In this document: positions 24,388-32,059 of the stretch, in pieces
How positions within the stretch are numbered: the first letter of the stretch is position 1
Layout of the letters: each line of letters begins with the position of its first letter
NCBI GenBank assembly: GCA_018262715.1
Contig: JADFDS010000009.1
Span: 1-64,000 of the forward strand
DNA: 64,000 nucleotides
Origin: Bacteroidota bacterium
Lineage (GTDB): Bacteria > Bacteroidota > Bacteroidia > Bacteroidales > VadinHA17
Reading direction: 5' to 3'
Made by a program: the position numbers and the translations under genes
The notes under the pieces: generated by a model
Told to the model about the DNA's origin: nothing
Database searches by the model: none
The model's input: the letters and a program-made list of their open reading frames with translations, nothing else

Positions 24388-25484
24388 CTTATTTTTCTTC
24401 CTTTCCATTCAAAAGTTCTGTGTTTTCTCCGTCTAAGAGCCAGAAATGCAATATGGTAAAAAGCTGCGATTCCGGGAAGCAGCCACAGCAGGTTTTCTCT
24501 TATCTTCTGCCTGCTGGTTGCAGCAATCATGGCATTAAGGAGCACCACCATCATGAAATACAGCGCGGCAAACTGCCAGGGCAGGAAGAGCAGTATAATC
24601 CACCCGGCAAGACCGGTAATTGCATAAAGAAGGAAAAAGGTCGTGCTGTTTCCGAACATTGAAAAAATGTTACGCGAGAATCCGTTGACTCCCTGGATAT
24701 AACTCCTGTACATCCGGCATTCAATCTCCTTCCGGCCAACCAGGGTGTCTCCCCTGAGCCTGCTTCTTTTCACCAGCCTCATGATCTCGATGTCCTCCGC
24801 CAGCCTGTCGCGCACTCTTTCATGGAACCGGTAACGCCTGTAGGTCTCACCGTGGAAGAGCATCATCTGGCCGTTGGCAGCAGAGAAGGAGGTCCACCTG
24901 CATCGCCTTATCAGGAAAAGAGGCAACAGTGAAAGAAGTATCCTGAACATAAACGGAACCACGATCTTTTCTCCGCGGCTTCTCATCTTCTGGCGCGGGA
25001 ACATCGAGAGCAGCGCCAGTCTGTGCCTTGATGCATATGACACCGCCCTCTTCAGCAGGTCTTCACCCACTGTCACGTCAGCATCGAGGAAGAGGAGGTA
25101 CTCGTTCGCCGCTTCAGCGGCAAGCCTGTGACAGGCATGGTTCTTACCCGTCCATCCTTCAGGGAGCTCATCGCCGCTGATGCATCTGATTCTCCGGTCA
25201 ACCCTCGCGCATGCGGCTATTACCTCAGCCGTGCTGTCTGTTGATCCGTCATCATACACAATGATCTCAGCCTTTTCGTAAGGAAGCAGTGAAAGACTGC
25301 CAAGCAGAGTGCCAATATTCTTTTCCTCGTTCCTGACAGGTATAAGGACGGAAAGCGACGGCAACCGCGACCTGTCCCTGGTGACAAAAGGGAGATAAGG
25401 CCGGGACACCAGATTCACCAGCGCCACCGCGAATCTCAAAAAGGTAAGGTAGAGGACAAGGCTCCCGGCAACGGTCAGTATCAT
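24384..25484 (-). CDS. Membrane glycosyltransferase family 2 (CrtQ/CruC-like)
   Basis: 366 residues from ATG at 25484, which gives an ATGA overlap with the acyltransferase stop; the frame opens at 25508. A first membrane helix is followed by a GT-A domain: LSVLIPVRNEEKNIG, VYDDGSTDST, ELPEGWTGKNHAC, LFLDADV (DxD) and RLAEDIEIMR. Membrane helices follow near 280-350. The GWTGKNHAC form is characteristic of CrtQ-type carotenoid glycosyltransferases. With the acyltransferase beside it the product is likely an acylated carotenoid glycoside, as in staphyloxanthin (CrtQ/CrtO) or chlorobactene glucoside (CruC/CruD). Sugar donor unknown. Confidence 0.82.
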   Translation of the reverse strand: MILTVAGSLVLYLTFLRFAVALVNLVSRPYLPFVTRDRSRLPSLSVLIPVRNEEKNIGTLLGSLSLLPYEKAEIIVYDDGSTDSTAEVIAACARVDRRIRCISGDELPEGWTGKNHACHRLAAEAANEYLLFLDADVTVGEDLLKRAVSYASRHRLALLSMFPRQKMRSRGEKIVVPFMFRILLSLLPLFLIRRCRWTSFSAANGQMMLFHGETYRRYRFHERVRDRLAEDIEIMRLVKRSRLRGDTLVGRKEIECRMYRSYIQGVNGFSRNIFSMFGNSTTFFLLYAITGLAGWIILLFLPWQFAALYFMMVVLLNAMIAATSRQKIRENLLWLLPGIAAFYHIAFLALRRRKHRTFEWKGRKIR

Positions 25485-26098
25485 ACAGGTATTTGCTTGG
25501 CAATACACTCGTCAAGAAACATGTTGTATGTCTCTTCAAGGTCAGTGACTGATCTCTCCCTGGCTGAATATTCAATGACCCTGACATACAGCCCCGGCTT
25601 CTTCTCCGAGAACCAGTCCGGCAGGGCGACATAAAAAAGTATCATAAGCTTGTCCGAGGCTCCCGCTATGATACGTTCGGTACCTCTCTCAAACCGCACC
25701 GGCCTCCTGTGTACCGAGGTAATTATGCCCTGAGGATATACCACAACCATGTTGGCTGAATCATGTAGCAGGCCTGAGGTATATTTCAGGGTGTCCACCA
25801 CTGTGCGTGACCCTCTCTTTATCGAAAATGCCCCTGCCTTATTCAGAAAACGACGCGATTCAAGCTGTTCCTCCAGCATCATGATGTGAAATTTCTTATG
25901 GAGGAAGAGGTCATTGAGGCGATAGGCAATGAACCCGTCCCACCAGCTGAAGTGGTTACCCAGAAGCAGAACCGGCCGGCCGGCAGTATCAGTGTTGCAG
26001 TCAAACCTGACATCCCCGAAATGCCGCTTCAGTCCGGTCCGTGAATAATAACTGAAGAACCTGACAAAGAATGGAATATGTCTTGCTTTTATAATCAC
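25481..26098 (-). CDS. PlsC-type acyltransferase (CrtO/CruD-like)
   Basis: 205 residues. The acyltransferase motif NHFSWWDG (NHx4D, near 51-58) and VVYPQGIITSVHRRPVRFERG (motif III region) are visible. In this operon it most likely transfers a fatty acyl group to the sugar of a carotenoid glycoside; a general lysophosphatidate acyltransferase remains possible. The start is GTG, overlapping the nucleotidase TGA as GTGA. Confidence 0.82.
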   Translation of the reverse strand: MIIKARHIPFFVRFFSYYSRTGLKRHFGDVRFDCNTDTAGRPVLLLGNHFSWWDGFIAYRLNDLFLHKKFHIMMLEEQLESRRFLNKAGAFSIKRGSRTVVDTLKYTSGLLHDSANMVVVYPQGIITSVHRRPVRFERGTERIIAGASDKLMILFYVALPDWFSEKKPGLYVRVIEYSARERSVTDLEETYNMFLDECIAKQIPV

Positions 26099-27897
26099 TT
26101 CGGCCTGTTTACGGGAACCAGTGATTTTACCGGATTGCGGTAAGAATCAGGAATCACGGGCAATCCGCCCTCTTCAGCCGGTTTGAATCGCTGAAGGTAT
26201 TTCAGGAGCGCTATCCATTCCTTGCCCTCCTGTATGCCGGGCTGAGCATCATTGAAGTCCATCACGAAATCATCCATCTCGGTAACTATGTTTCCGTTGC
26301 TGTCTTTTGGCTCAACCTTGATCAGACCGAAAGTTTTCTTCTTCACAAGGCCAAGGTTATCTGCCATATATGAATTGGCCACGATTGAATATAATTTCGG
26401 ATCATCCTTATCGGTATTTACTTCCTTCACATTTCCCAGTCTGTCCGTGATTTCGATCTTGCGCACTTTGTTGAACAACCCTCCTTCCGGATCATATTCT
26501 ATGCGGAGATGGGAATAATAGGGATAATTTGATGAGGCTGTGGCTGAGGTAAAGAGGAGTATCTCGGTAATATTCCTGAGTTCTTTTCCTGTAACCCACA
26601 TTTTTGACAGCGAGTATCCGGGCACATTATCATTCCCGGAGCCAAGTGACATTACCCTGAAGATATCCGCCACGCTCTGTACGCCAGGCTGGATCGGATC
26701 ACGCAGGACGCCTGCAGCAACGATGGCGATATCAGTGCCGGGGCCTTCCTGATTAACATAGTTGTATATGGCATCTGCCACAAGGACGCCAAGGTTGCTG
26801 TCAGCTGCCTTCCCGTATTCATCATAGCTGACAGTGTAGGGTGCAATGGCAACCGGCATGGTATAGGTCATCCCGATGGGGTTTAATATTGCTTCGTTGA
26901 TCTTCTGCTGCTGTAATACAATTTCTGATTGTATCTCTTCCAGGGCAGTGGTTCTGTCGTCAACAGGAATGGCCTCGTATTTTTCAAGCTTTAAGCTGCC
27001 GTTGATTACCCGGGCATCAATTCTTCCGACAAACCTTCCGTTGTCTCCGACCGCTACTATCGGTACAGCGTTTACAACAAGCGGCTCCTTAAGCAGCGTA
27101 TGGGTATGCCCGCTGATGATAAGGTCGATCCCTTTCACTTTTGAGGCAAGTTTCACATCCTCACCTGTCCATTCCCCTTTATCGTCTTTTCTTATGCCGC
27201 TGTGTGACAGACATATAATAACATCACAACCTTCCTTTTTCAGATTCCTGACCAGTTTTTTTGCAGCCGGGATTATTTTGCCAAAGGTCACCGGCGGGGC
27301 ATAGGGAGCTGATTCATCTGCGTCCTTGCCGATCAGGGAGAAAAGGCCTATCCTGATGCCGTTTATCTCCTTTACGGTATAAGGTTTAATGAGACCATCG
27401 CTTATCAATGCCTCGAATGCATCATCAGCAGGGTCATCGGGATCAGTGATGGCATTTCCCGTCAGGATAAGGGGTATCTCTCCGCGCTGTGACGCTTTTC
27501 TCAGTATGCCGGCAAAGGCCTCCGGCCCGAAGTCGAAATCATGATTACCCATGGCAACCACATCATATCCCGCTTTTTTCATCAGCGCATGCTGGAATCC
27601 GGTCTCCGGCTCCAGCGCCTGGAAAAGCGTTCCCATAAGACAGTCACCTGCATCAACTACAAGTGCTGATCCGGGATTCTCATTACGCACCTCCTCAATA
27701 ATACCGGCAATGCGTGCCATTCCTCCGATTGTGGGATCATTGTCAGCCACGCCGGGTGTATAGGCAGACTCCGGGGCATAGCCCTGGAGATGCGAATGAA
27801 AATCATTTGTATGAAGTATGGTCAGTTTCTTTTCCTCCTGTGCTGCGAGCGCCAATGCTACGGTGAGGAATATTGCTATAATAATCATCCTTTTCAT
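26095..27897 (-). CDS. Secreted 5'-nucleotidase/UDP-sugar hydrolase family protein
   Basis: 600 residues with an N-terminal signal peptide (IIIAIFLTVALALAAQ). The calcineurin-like domain has all metal motifs: ILHTNDFHSH (near 26-35), DAGDCLMG, MGNHDFDFG, CLSHSG and SGHTHT. The C-terminal nucleotidase domain (about 340-560) includes NLGVLVADAI and GSGNDNVPGY. It probably hydrolyses nucleotides or other phosphate esters in the periplasm. It is fused by GTGA overlap to the acyltransferase gene at the head of the carotenoid operon, which is unexpected for a nucleotide-scavenging enzyme. Confidence 0.88.
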   Translation of the reverse strand: MKRMIIIAIFLTVALALAAQEEKKLTILHTNDFHSHLQGYAPESAYTPGVADNDPTIGGMARIAGIIEEVRNENPGSALVVDAGDCLMGTLFQALEPETGFQHALMKKAGYDVVAMGNHDFDFGPEAFAGILRKASQRGEIPLILTGNAITDPDDPADDAFEALISDGLIKPYTVKEINGIRIGLFSLIGKDADESAPYAPPVTFGKIIPAAKKLVRNLKKEGCDVIICLSHSGIRKDDKGEWTGEDVKLASKVKGIDLIISGHTHTLLKEPLVVNAVPIVAVGDNGRFVGRIDARVINGSLKLEKYEAIPVDDRTTALEEIQSEIVLQQQKINEAILNPIGMTYTMPVAIAPYTVSYDEYGKAADSNLGVLVADAIYNYVNQEGPGTDIAIVAAGVLRDPIQPGVQSVADIFRVMSLGSGNDNVPGYSLSKMWVTGKELRNITEILLFTSATASSNYPYYSHLRIEYDPEGGLFNKVRKIEITDRLGNVKEVNTDKDDPKLYSIVANSYMADNLGLVKKKTFGLIKVEPKDSNGNIVTEMDDFVMDFNDAQPGIQEGKEWIALLKYLQRFKPAEEGGLPVIPDSYRNPVKSLVPVNRPK

Positions 27898-28040
27898 CTC
27901 TCATGAAATTTGGGATTAAGTTAGCAAAAAGCTTTATATCCCTGCCACAGAGGGGCTGAAAGAATTCATACACCCGGACAGATGAGGCTCCGGATGGCAA
28001 TGACTAAAGTTATTTCTGCCAGGCAGTTTATCCAGCCATT

Positions 28041-28703
28041 CTACAGGAAGACCGAGAAACCCACCTTGATTGCCGGTCCTGCATATATCTCACGAAGATC
28101 GGTTTCCTCCCCCTCATAATACTGGGTACTCCCCCACACAGTCCTTATGTAACCTGCCATGATATCTACAGTCACCCTGTCGGCCAGAGGTACGGCCACA
28201 CCGAGTGACACTCCCAGGCTGAAAAGTGAATACCGGTCAACATCCGGATCAGGACCCGAAGTCGGCATTTTGGCGACGCACGTTCCTGCCATCACCTCCA
28301 GCTCGGCAAATGGATAGACCTTTTCAAGGGGATAGTAGTACCTGGCCCAGGGTCCGGCAGCAAAGGAAGTCTCTGTCAGCTTGCCCTGTGAATCGACATG
28401 CTGGCTTGAAGATCTGACAAACAGCAACCCGAGCCCGGCTGAGAGGTTATCAATAATGAAATATCCTCCCTTCGGGATCAGGCTGAATGACCTTACCTTA
28501 TTTTCATTGTAGGAATCGGTACCGGAGGTGTATTTGGTACGCATGATGCCGAGGCTCATCAGGTCGGATCCCCATGATCCTTCAACGATTGCGGTGGAAG
28601 TAACCCCCAGAAGAATATTTCCCTTTTCAAGCTGGGGCGCCTGTGCCATAGCACTGCATGCAATCACAAGGACTGCAGTTATTGTTAACAGTTTTCTTTT
28701 CAT
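28041..28703 (-). CDS. Outer membrane beta-barrel protein, paralogue A
   Basis: 220 residues. Signal peptide MKRKLLTITAVLVIACSAMA, then alternating amphipathic strands ending in a terminal aromatic-hydrophobic strand (AIKVGFSVFL), the usual OMP_b-brl signature. It is clearly paralogous to the gene 12 nt upstream: both share QLEKGN-LLG-TST, a GYF(I/V)-DNL(S/A)AGL block, ARYYYPLEKVYPFAE-like text and similar C-termini. Function unknown; such proteins are often porin- or OmpA-barrel-like. Confidence 0.8.
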   Translation of the reverse strand: MKRKLLTITAVLVIACSAMAQAPQLEKGNILLGVTSTAIVEGSWGSDLMSLGIMRTKYTSGTDSYNENKVRSFSLIPKGGYFIIDNLSAGLGLLFVRSSSQHVDSQGKLTETSFAAGPWARYYYPLEKVYPFAELEVMAGTCVAKMPTSGPDPDVDRYSLFSLGVSLGVAVPLADRVTVDIMAGYIRTVWGSTQYYEGEETDLREIYAGPAIKVGFSVFL

Positions 28704-28715
28704 AGTTCCGGCTTA

Positions 28716-29357
28716 TTACAGGTAAATAGTGAAACCCATCCTCAGACAGAATCCGCTGGTTATGAAGTGGACCTCGTCCTCAGTCTCCGCGTCAGTGTTC
28801 TTCAATGAAGAGCGCAGGTAACCCGCGGCGGCATCAAAGGTCACATTATCGCCAAGGGGAAGTGCGGCCCCGACCATTACTCCGAACATGATAAAAGGAG
28901 TCTTCTCATCTTCGTCGTACCAGAATTCCTTTACTGTGCCAAAGAGAAATTCGGCTTCAGCGAAGGGGTAAAATCTGTCAAGAGGATAATAGTACCTCAC
29001 AAAAGGACCTATCCCGATTGTACTTTCCTTATAGGTGTCATCATATTCCAGATCCTTTTCGGTGTACCCGAAGACTACTGCCTGAAGGCCCGCTGCCAGA
29101 TTATCGGTCACAAAATATCCCGCTCTCGGCAATATGTTGAAGCTTGTCCTCCTGAATGCATCCTCGGCAGGTCCGGACCCGTACTTGTACGTGGCCTTGA
29201 TGAAGCCGAGACCAATAAGCTCTGAACTGGCTGATGTGCTGAGAGCAACCGTCGAGGTGGCCCCCAGCAGCAGGTTGCCCTTTTCAAGCTGCGGCTGTGC
29301 CGTAATGGTTGCAATACCCAAAAGGAAAACCGCAACCGTCAGAAAAGTTCTTTTCAT
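28716..29357 (-). CDS. Outer membrane beta-barrel protein, paralogue B
   Basis: 213 residues with signal peptide MKRTFLTVAVFLLGIATITA and C-terminal strand RMGFTIYL. Barrel segments correspond one-to-one with the downstream paralogue (RYYYPLDRFYPFAEAE, ALPLGDNVTFDAAAGY). The pair is a tandem duplication and should be co-transcribed. A TAAATTTG box on this strand at 29469-29476 would give a leader of about 105 nt. Confidence 0.8.
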   Translation of the reverse strand: MKRTFLTVAVFLLGIATITAQPQLEKGNLLLGATSTVALSTSASSELIGLGFIKATYKYGSGPAEDAFRRTSFNILPRAGYFVTDNLAAGLQAVVFGYTEKDLEYDDTYKESTIGIGPFVRYYYPLDRFYPFAEAEFLFGTVKEFWYDEDEKTPFIMFGVMVGAALPLGDNVTFDAAAGYLRSSLKNTDAETEDEVHFITSGFCLRMGFTIYL

Positions 29358-29468
29358 AGTCCGTGTTTTAGGTGTGCCTACTCTTTAGTTTTTCGGCCTC
29401 TACTCCCTACTCTTTACCGGGATTTTCGGGAAACTCCCTATATAATTGTGCCTGAGGTTATTGTTTAT

Positions 29469-29476
29469 CAAATTTA
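29469..29476 (-). promoter_or_regulatory. -7 box for the tandem barrel genes
   Basis: The complement TAAATTTG is an exact TAnnTTTG match in the 251-bp divergent region with the GMP synthase gene. It lies 112 nt before the ATG at 29357. Confidence 0.4.
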
Positions 29477-29573
29477 CACTACGGGAAAGGCGTTGTCAAA
29501 TTTTTCTCCGCAATGGTTGAAAGAGTGCTGATTTCTTCCTGGTCACACATACCTCAGGGCAATCAGCCTTGAT

Positions 29574-29581
29574 TATCTTTG
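29574..29581 (+). promoter_or_regulatory. -7 box for the GMP synthase gene
   Basis: TATCTTTG, 28 nt before the ATG at 29609. Because this box contains the TTG that would extend the reading frame to 29579, the ATG at 29609 is the better start. Confidence 0.5.
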
Positions 29582-29608
29582 CATCAACCAAAAAAAAATT
29601 CAGGGAAA

Positions 29609-30571
29609 ATGATCAGGGAAATAAAGGTGCAGGATCTTAACACCGAAAAGTTCATTGCCGAAAAGGTCAGCGAAATCAGGGCCGCTGTGGGCGAAGGCAC
29701 AGCAATCAACGCTCTGTCAGGGGGAGTGGACTCCTCAGTTGTCACTATGATAGGCCATCTCGCCCTGGGCGACAGGCTCAGGACAGTGTTCATCCAGAAC
29801 GGGCTGATGCGGGAGGGAGAGGCCGAAGCTGTTGCTTCAGTATTCGCAAGGCTCGGGGTGAAGGTTGAGATCATAGACGCTCAGAATGAGTTCCTCGAAG
29901 CCCTGAAGGGAATAACCGATCCCGAACAGAAGCGAGAAGCCATCACCCAGACATTCTACAAAAAAGTGTTCGGGCGCATCGTCAGGGAGAGCGGAGCCAG
30001 GTACCTGCTGCAGGGAACAATCCTGACAGACATAGATGAGACAGTTGCCGGCATCAAGCGTCAGCACAATGTCTTCGCTCAGCTGGGAATTGACCCGCAG
30101 GAGACTTTCGGATACCATATCCTCGAACCGCTGATTCAGCTGCGCAAGGACGGCGTCAGAATGACCGGCCGGGCTGCAGGACTTCCCGAAGAGATGTTTA
30201 ACCGGATACCTTTCCCCGGTCCGGCCCTGGCAGCCCGCATAATAGGCGAGGTTACACAGGAGAAACTTGATATTGTCAGAAAAGCCACGGTTGTTGTTGA
30301 GCGGCTTCTGGCCGGGCATGGGGCATTCCAGTATATGGCCATACTGCATGATGACCGTGTGACGGGCATGCGTGACGGCAAGCGCGATTTTGGCAGGCAG
30401 ATCGAGGTTCGCTGCTGGGACAGCATCGATGCACGCACCGCCACCCCCACCCGGCTGCCGTTTGAACTGCTTGAACAACTTGCGGCAAAGATTCTTGACA
30501 CCGTCCCCGGAGTGGTCTCCGTAACCTATAATATAGCCACAAAACCACCCTCAACCATAGAAGCGGTCTGA
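29609..30571 (+). CDS. guaA: Stand-alone GMP synthase ATP-pyrophosphatase subunit (GuaAb-like)
   Basis: 320 residues from ATG at 29609. The PP-loop SGGVDSS is near residues 38-44, with FIQNGLMREGEAE, LLQGTILTDI, RIPFPGPALAARIIGEVT and the C-terminal dimer domain ending VTYNIATKPPSTIEAV. The class I glutaminase domain that makes the first 190 residues of ordinary bacterial GuaA is absent, and no glutaminase gene is adjacent. This split layout is known from archaea (GuaAa plus GuaAb). It would convert XMP to GMP with ammonia supplied externally or by a separate subunit. The 3' end faces folC across an inverted repeat. Confidence 0.9.
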   Translation: MIREIKVQDLNTEKFIAEKVSEIRAAVGEGTAINALSGGVDSSVVTMIGHLALGDRLRTVFIQNGLMREGEAEAVASVFARLGVKVEIIDAQNEFLEALKGITDPEQKREAITQTFYKKVFGRIVRESGARYLLQGTILTDIDETVAGIKRQHNVFAQLGIDPQETFGYHILEPLIQLRKDGVRMTGRAAGLPEEMFNRIPFPGPALAARIIGEVTQEKLDIVRKATVVVERLLAGHGAFQYMAILHDDRVTGMRDGKRDFGRQIEVRCWDSIDARTATPTRLPFELLEQLAAKILDTVPGVVSVTYNIATKPPSTIEAV

Positions 30572-30573
30572 GG

Positions 30574-30646
30574 ATTTGCGATTTGCGATTTGCGAATTCC
30601 GAATTACTTTCAAATCGAAAATCGAAAATCGCAAATCGCAAATCAC
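30574..30646. repeat. GATTTGCG inverted-repeat element between guaA and folC
   Basis: Several GATTTGC repeats on the left and AATCGCAAATCGCAAATC on the right are reverse complements, enclosing GAATTCCGAATT and two AAATCGA units. The RNA would form a long hairpin between two convergent genes and may serve as a bidirectional terminator. A related element occurs near 47130-47174. Confidence 0.7.
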
Positions 30647-31932
30647 AGTGCATCCGCCACCACGAAGGTTGACCCCCCGATGAAGATCATATCCCGTGGC
30701 CCGGCAGCGGTACGCGCAGCGTCAACAGCCACAGGCACGGAGTGGAAGGTTTCACCGTTCAGACCGTACCTCCCGGCTTCAGCCTTAAGAAGATTCTCAT
30801 CCAGCGCCCTGGGCACCGAGGCCCGGGTAAAATAATACCGGGCATCACGCGGAAACAGAGGCAGGACCGATCCCAGGTCCTTATCATTGACGAAACCGAT
30901 GACCATATGAAGATTCTCCTTCTCTGCCGCCCTGACCTGCCTCATTACATATTCCAGACCTTCCCTGTTATGCCCGGTATCGCACACTGTCAGCGGCGAC
31001 CGCGACAGTATCTGCCACCTGCCCATCAGCCCGGTGTTTTCAACCACACCTGCTACCCCCCTGAGAAAGTGTTCGCGGCTGAGCCCGAGATCTGCAGACA
31101 GTTTCTCCACAGCTGCTGCCGTGGTCTGCAGGTTCTTCCTTTGTGCCAGGCCTCCCAGCGGTGTTTCACCCTTCAGGGTCATGCCGTCATCAGGGCCTGA
31201 AAGAGTGAACCGCCTCATGGAACTGTCCGGAAAAATCCTTCCCAGCCTGCACCTGAACCGGCTGTCGGCAAAGGTGACAGGCGCATGCATGGCTTCAGCC
31301 CGCTGCAGGAAAACATCCCGCGTCTCAGGCTGAGTCTCGCCTATTACAACGGGCACACCCTCCTTGATGATCCCGGCCTTCTCGCCGGCAACCGCCTTCA
31401 GGGTAGGCCCCAGGAACTCCATATGGTCATGCCCTATATTGGTTATGACTGACAGCAGGGGTGTGATAATATTGGTCGAATCAAGCCTTCCTCCCATGCC
31501 CACCTCAACTACAGCAATGTCAACCTTCATCCTGGCAAAGTAGTCAAACGCCAGCGCAACCGTCAGCTCAAAGAATGATGGCTTCATCTTCCCAATGATT
31601 CCGTCATGGTCTGCTACGAACCTGACCACCTCCTCCTCCGGAATCATCTCCCCGTCAATTCTTATCCTCTCCCTGAAATCCTTCAGGTGGGGAGATGTGT
31701 AGAGACCGGTTCTGTATCCTGCCTCCTGCAGTACCGAGGCAGTCATATGCGATACTGATCCCTTTCCGTTGGTGCCTGCGACGTGCACCGAACGGAACCT
31801 CGAGTGCGGATGACTGAAATAGCGGTCAAGCTCAAGCGTATTGTCAAGGTTGCCCTTGTATGCAGGCTTGCCAACGCGGTGGTAGGCCGGCAACAGGCTG
31901 AATAGATACTCAACGGTTTCCTGATATGTCAT
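30643..31932 (-). CDS. folC: Folylpolyglutamate synthase/dihydrofolate synthase
   Basis: 429 residues, usual length. Mur-ligase-fold motifs are clear: P-loop VAGTNGKGSVSHM near 51-63, SPHLKDFRERI, VEVGMGGRLDSTN, ITNIGHDHMEFLG and VCDTGHNREGLEYV in the C-terminal domain. It adds glutamate to dihydropteroate and then to folates in the cytoplasm. A TAAATTTG box lies at 31959-31966 on this strand. The stop codon lies at the edge of the inverted repeat shared with guaA. Confidence 0.95.
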   Translation of the reverse strand: MTYQETVEYLFSLLPAYHRVGKPAYKGNLDNTLELDRYFSHPHSRFRSVHVAGTNGKGSVSHMTASVLQEAGYRTGLYTSPHLKDFRERIRIDGEMIPEEEVVRFVADHDGIIGKMKPSFFELTVALAFDYFARMKVDIAVVEVGMGGRLDSTNIITPLLSVITNIGHDHMEFLGPTLKAVAGEKAGIIKEGVPVVIGETQPETRDVFLQRAEAMHAPVTFADSRFRCRLGRIFPDSSMRRFTLSGPDDGMTLKGETPLGGLAQRKNLQTTAAAVEKLSADLGLSREHFLRGVAGVVENTGLMGRWQILSRSPLTVCDTGHNREGLEYVMRQVRAAEKENLHMVIGFVNDKDLGSVLPLFPRDARYYFTRASVPRALDENLLKAEAGRYGLNGETFHSVPVAVDAARTAAGPRDMIFIGGSTFVVADAL

Positions 31933-31958
31933 GTTGATAACCTTTGTGCGGTTGTTCG

Positions 31959-31966
31959 CAAATTTA
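31959..31966 (-). promoter_or_regulatory. -7 box for folC
   Basis: The complement TAAATTTG matches TAnnTTTG, 26 nt before the folC ATG at 31932. Confidence 0.45.
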
Positions 31967-31999
31967 CATAAAGCGCTTTTCCCCTACATACGGCACCGC

Positions 32000-32007
32000 T
32001 ATCTTTG
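32000..32007 (+). promoter_or_regulatory. -7 box for the phoH gene
   Basis: TATCTTTG, 52 nt before the ATG at 32060. It is divergent from the folC box 33 bp away. Confidence 0.45.
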
Positions 32008-32059
32008 TCACCGTGGTAATATCTGCGCCGGAGATGCTGCCCTTTAAACCAAATCTGTT

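Noticed and set aside
29837-30478. 213-codon minus frame antisense to guaA
   Set aside because: Shadow of a clearly coding PP-loop enzyme; no independent start or promoter signal.
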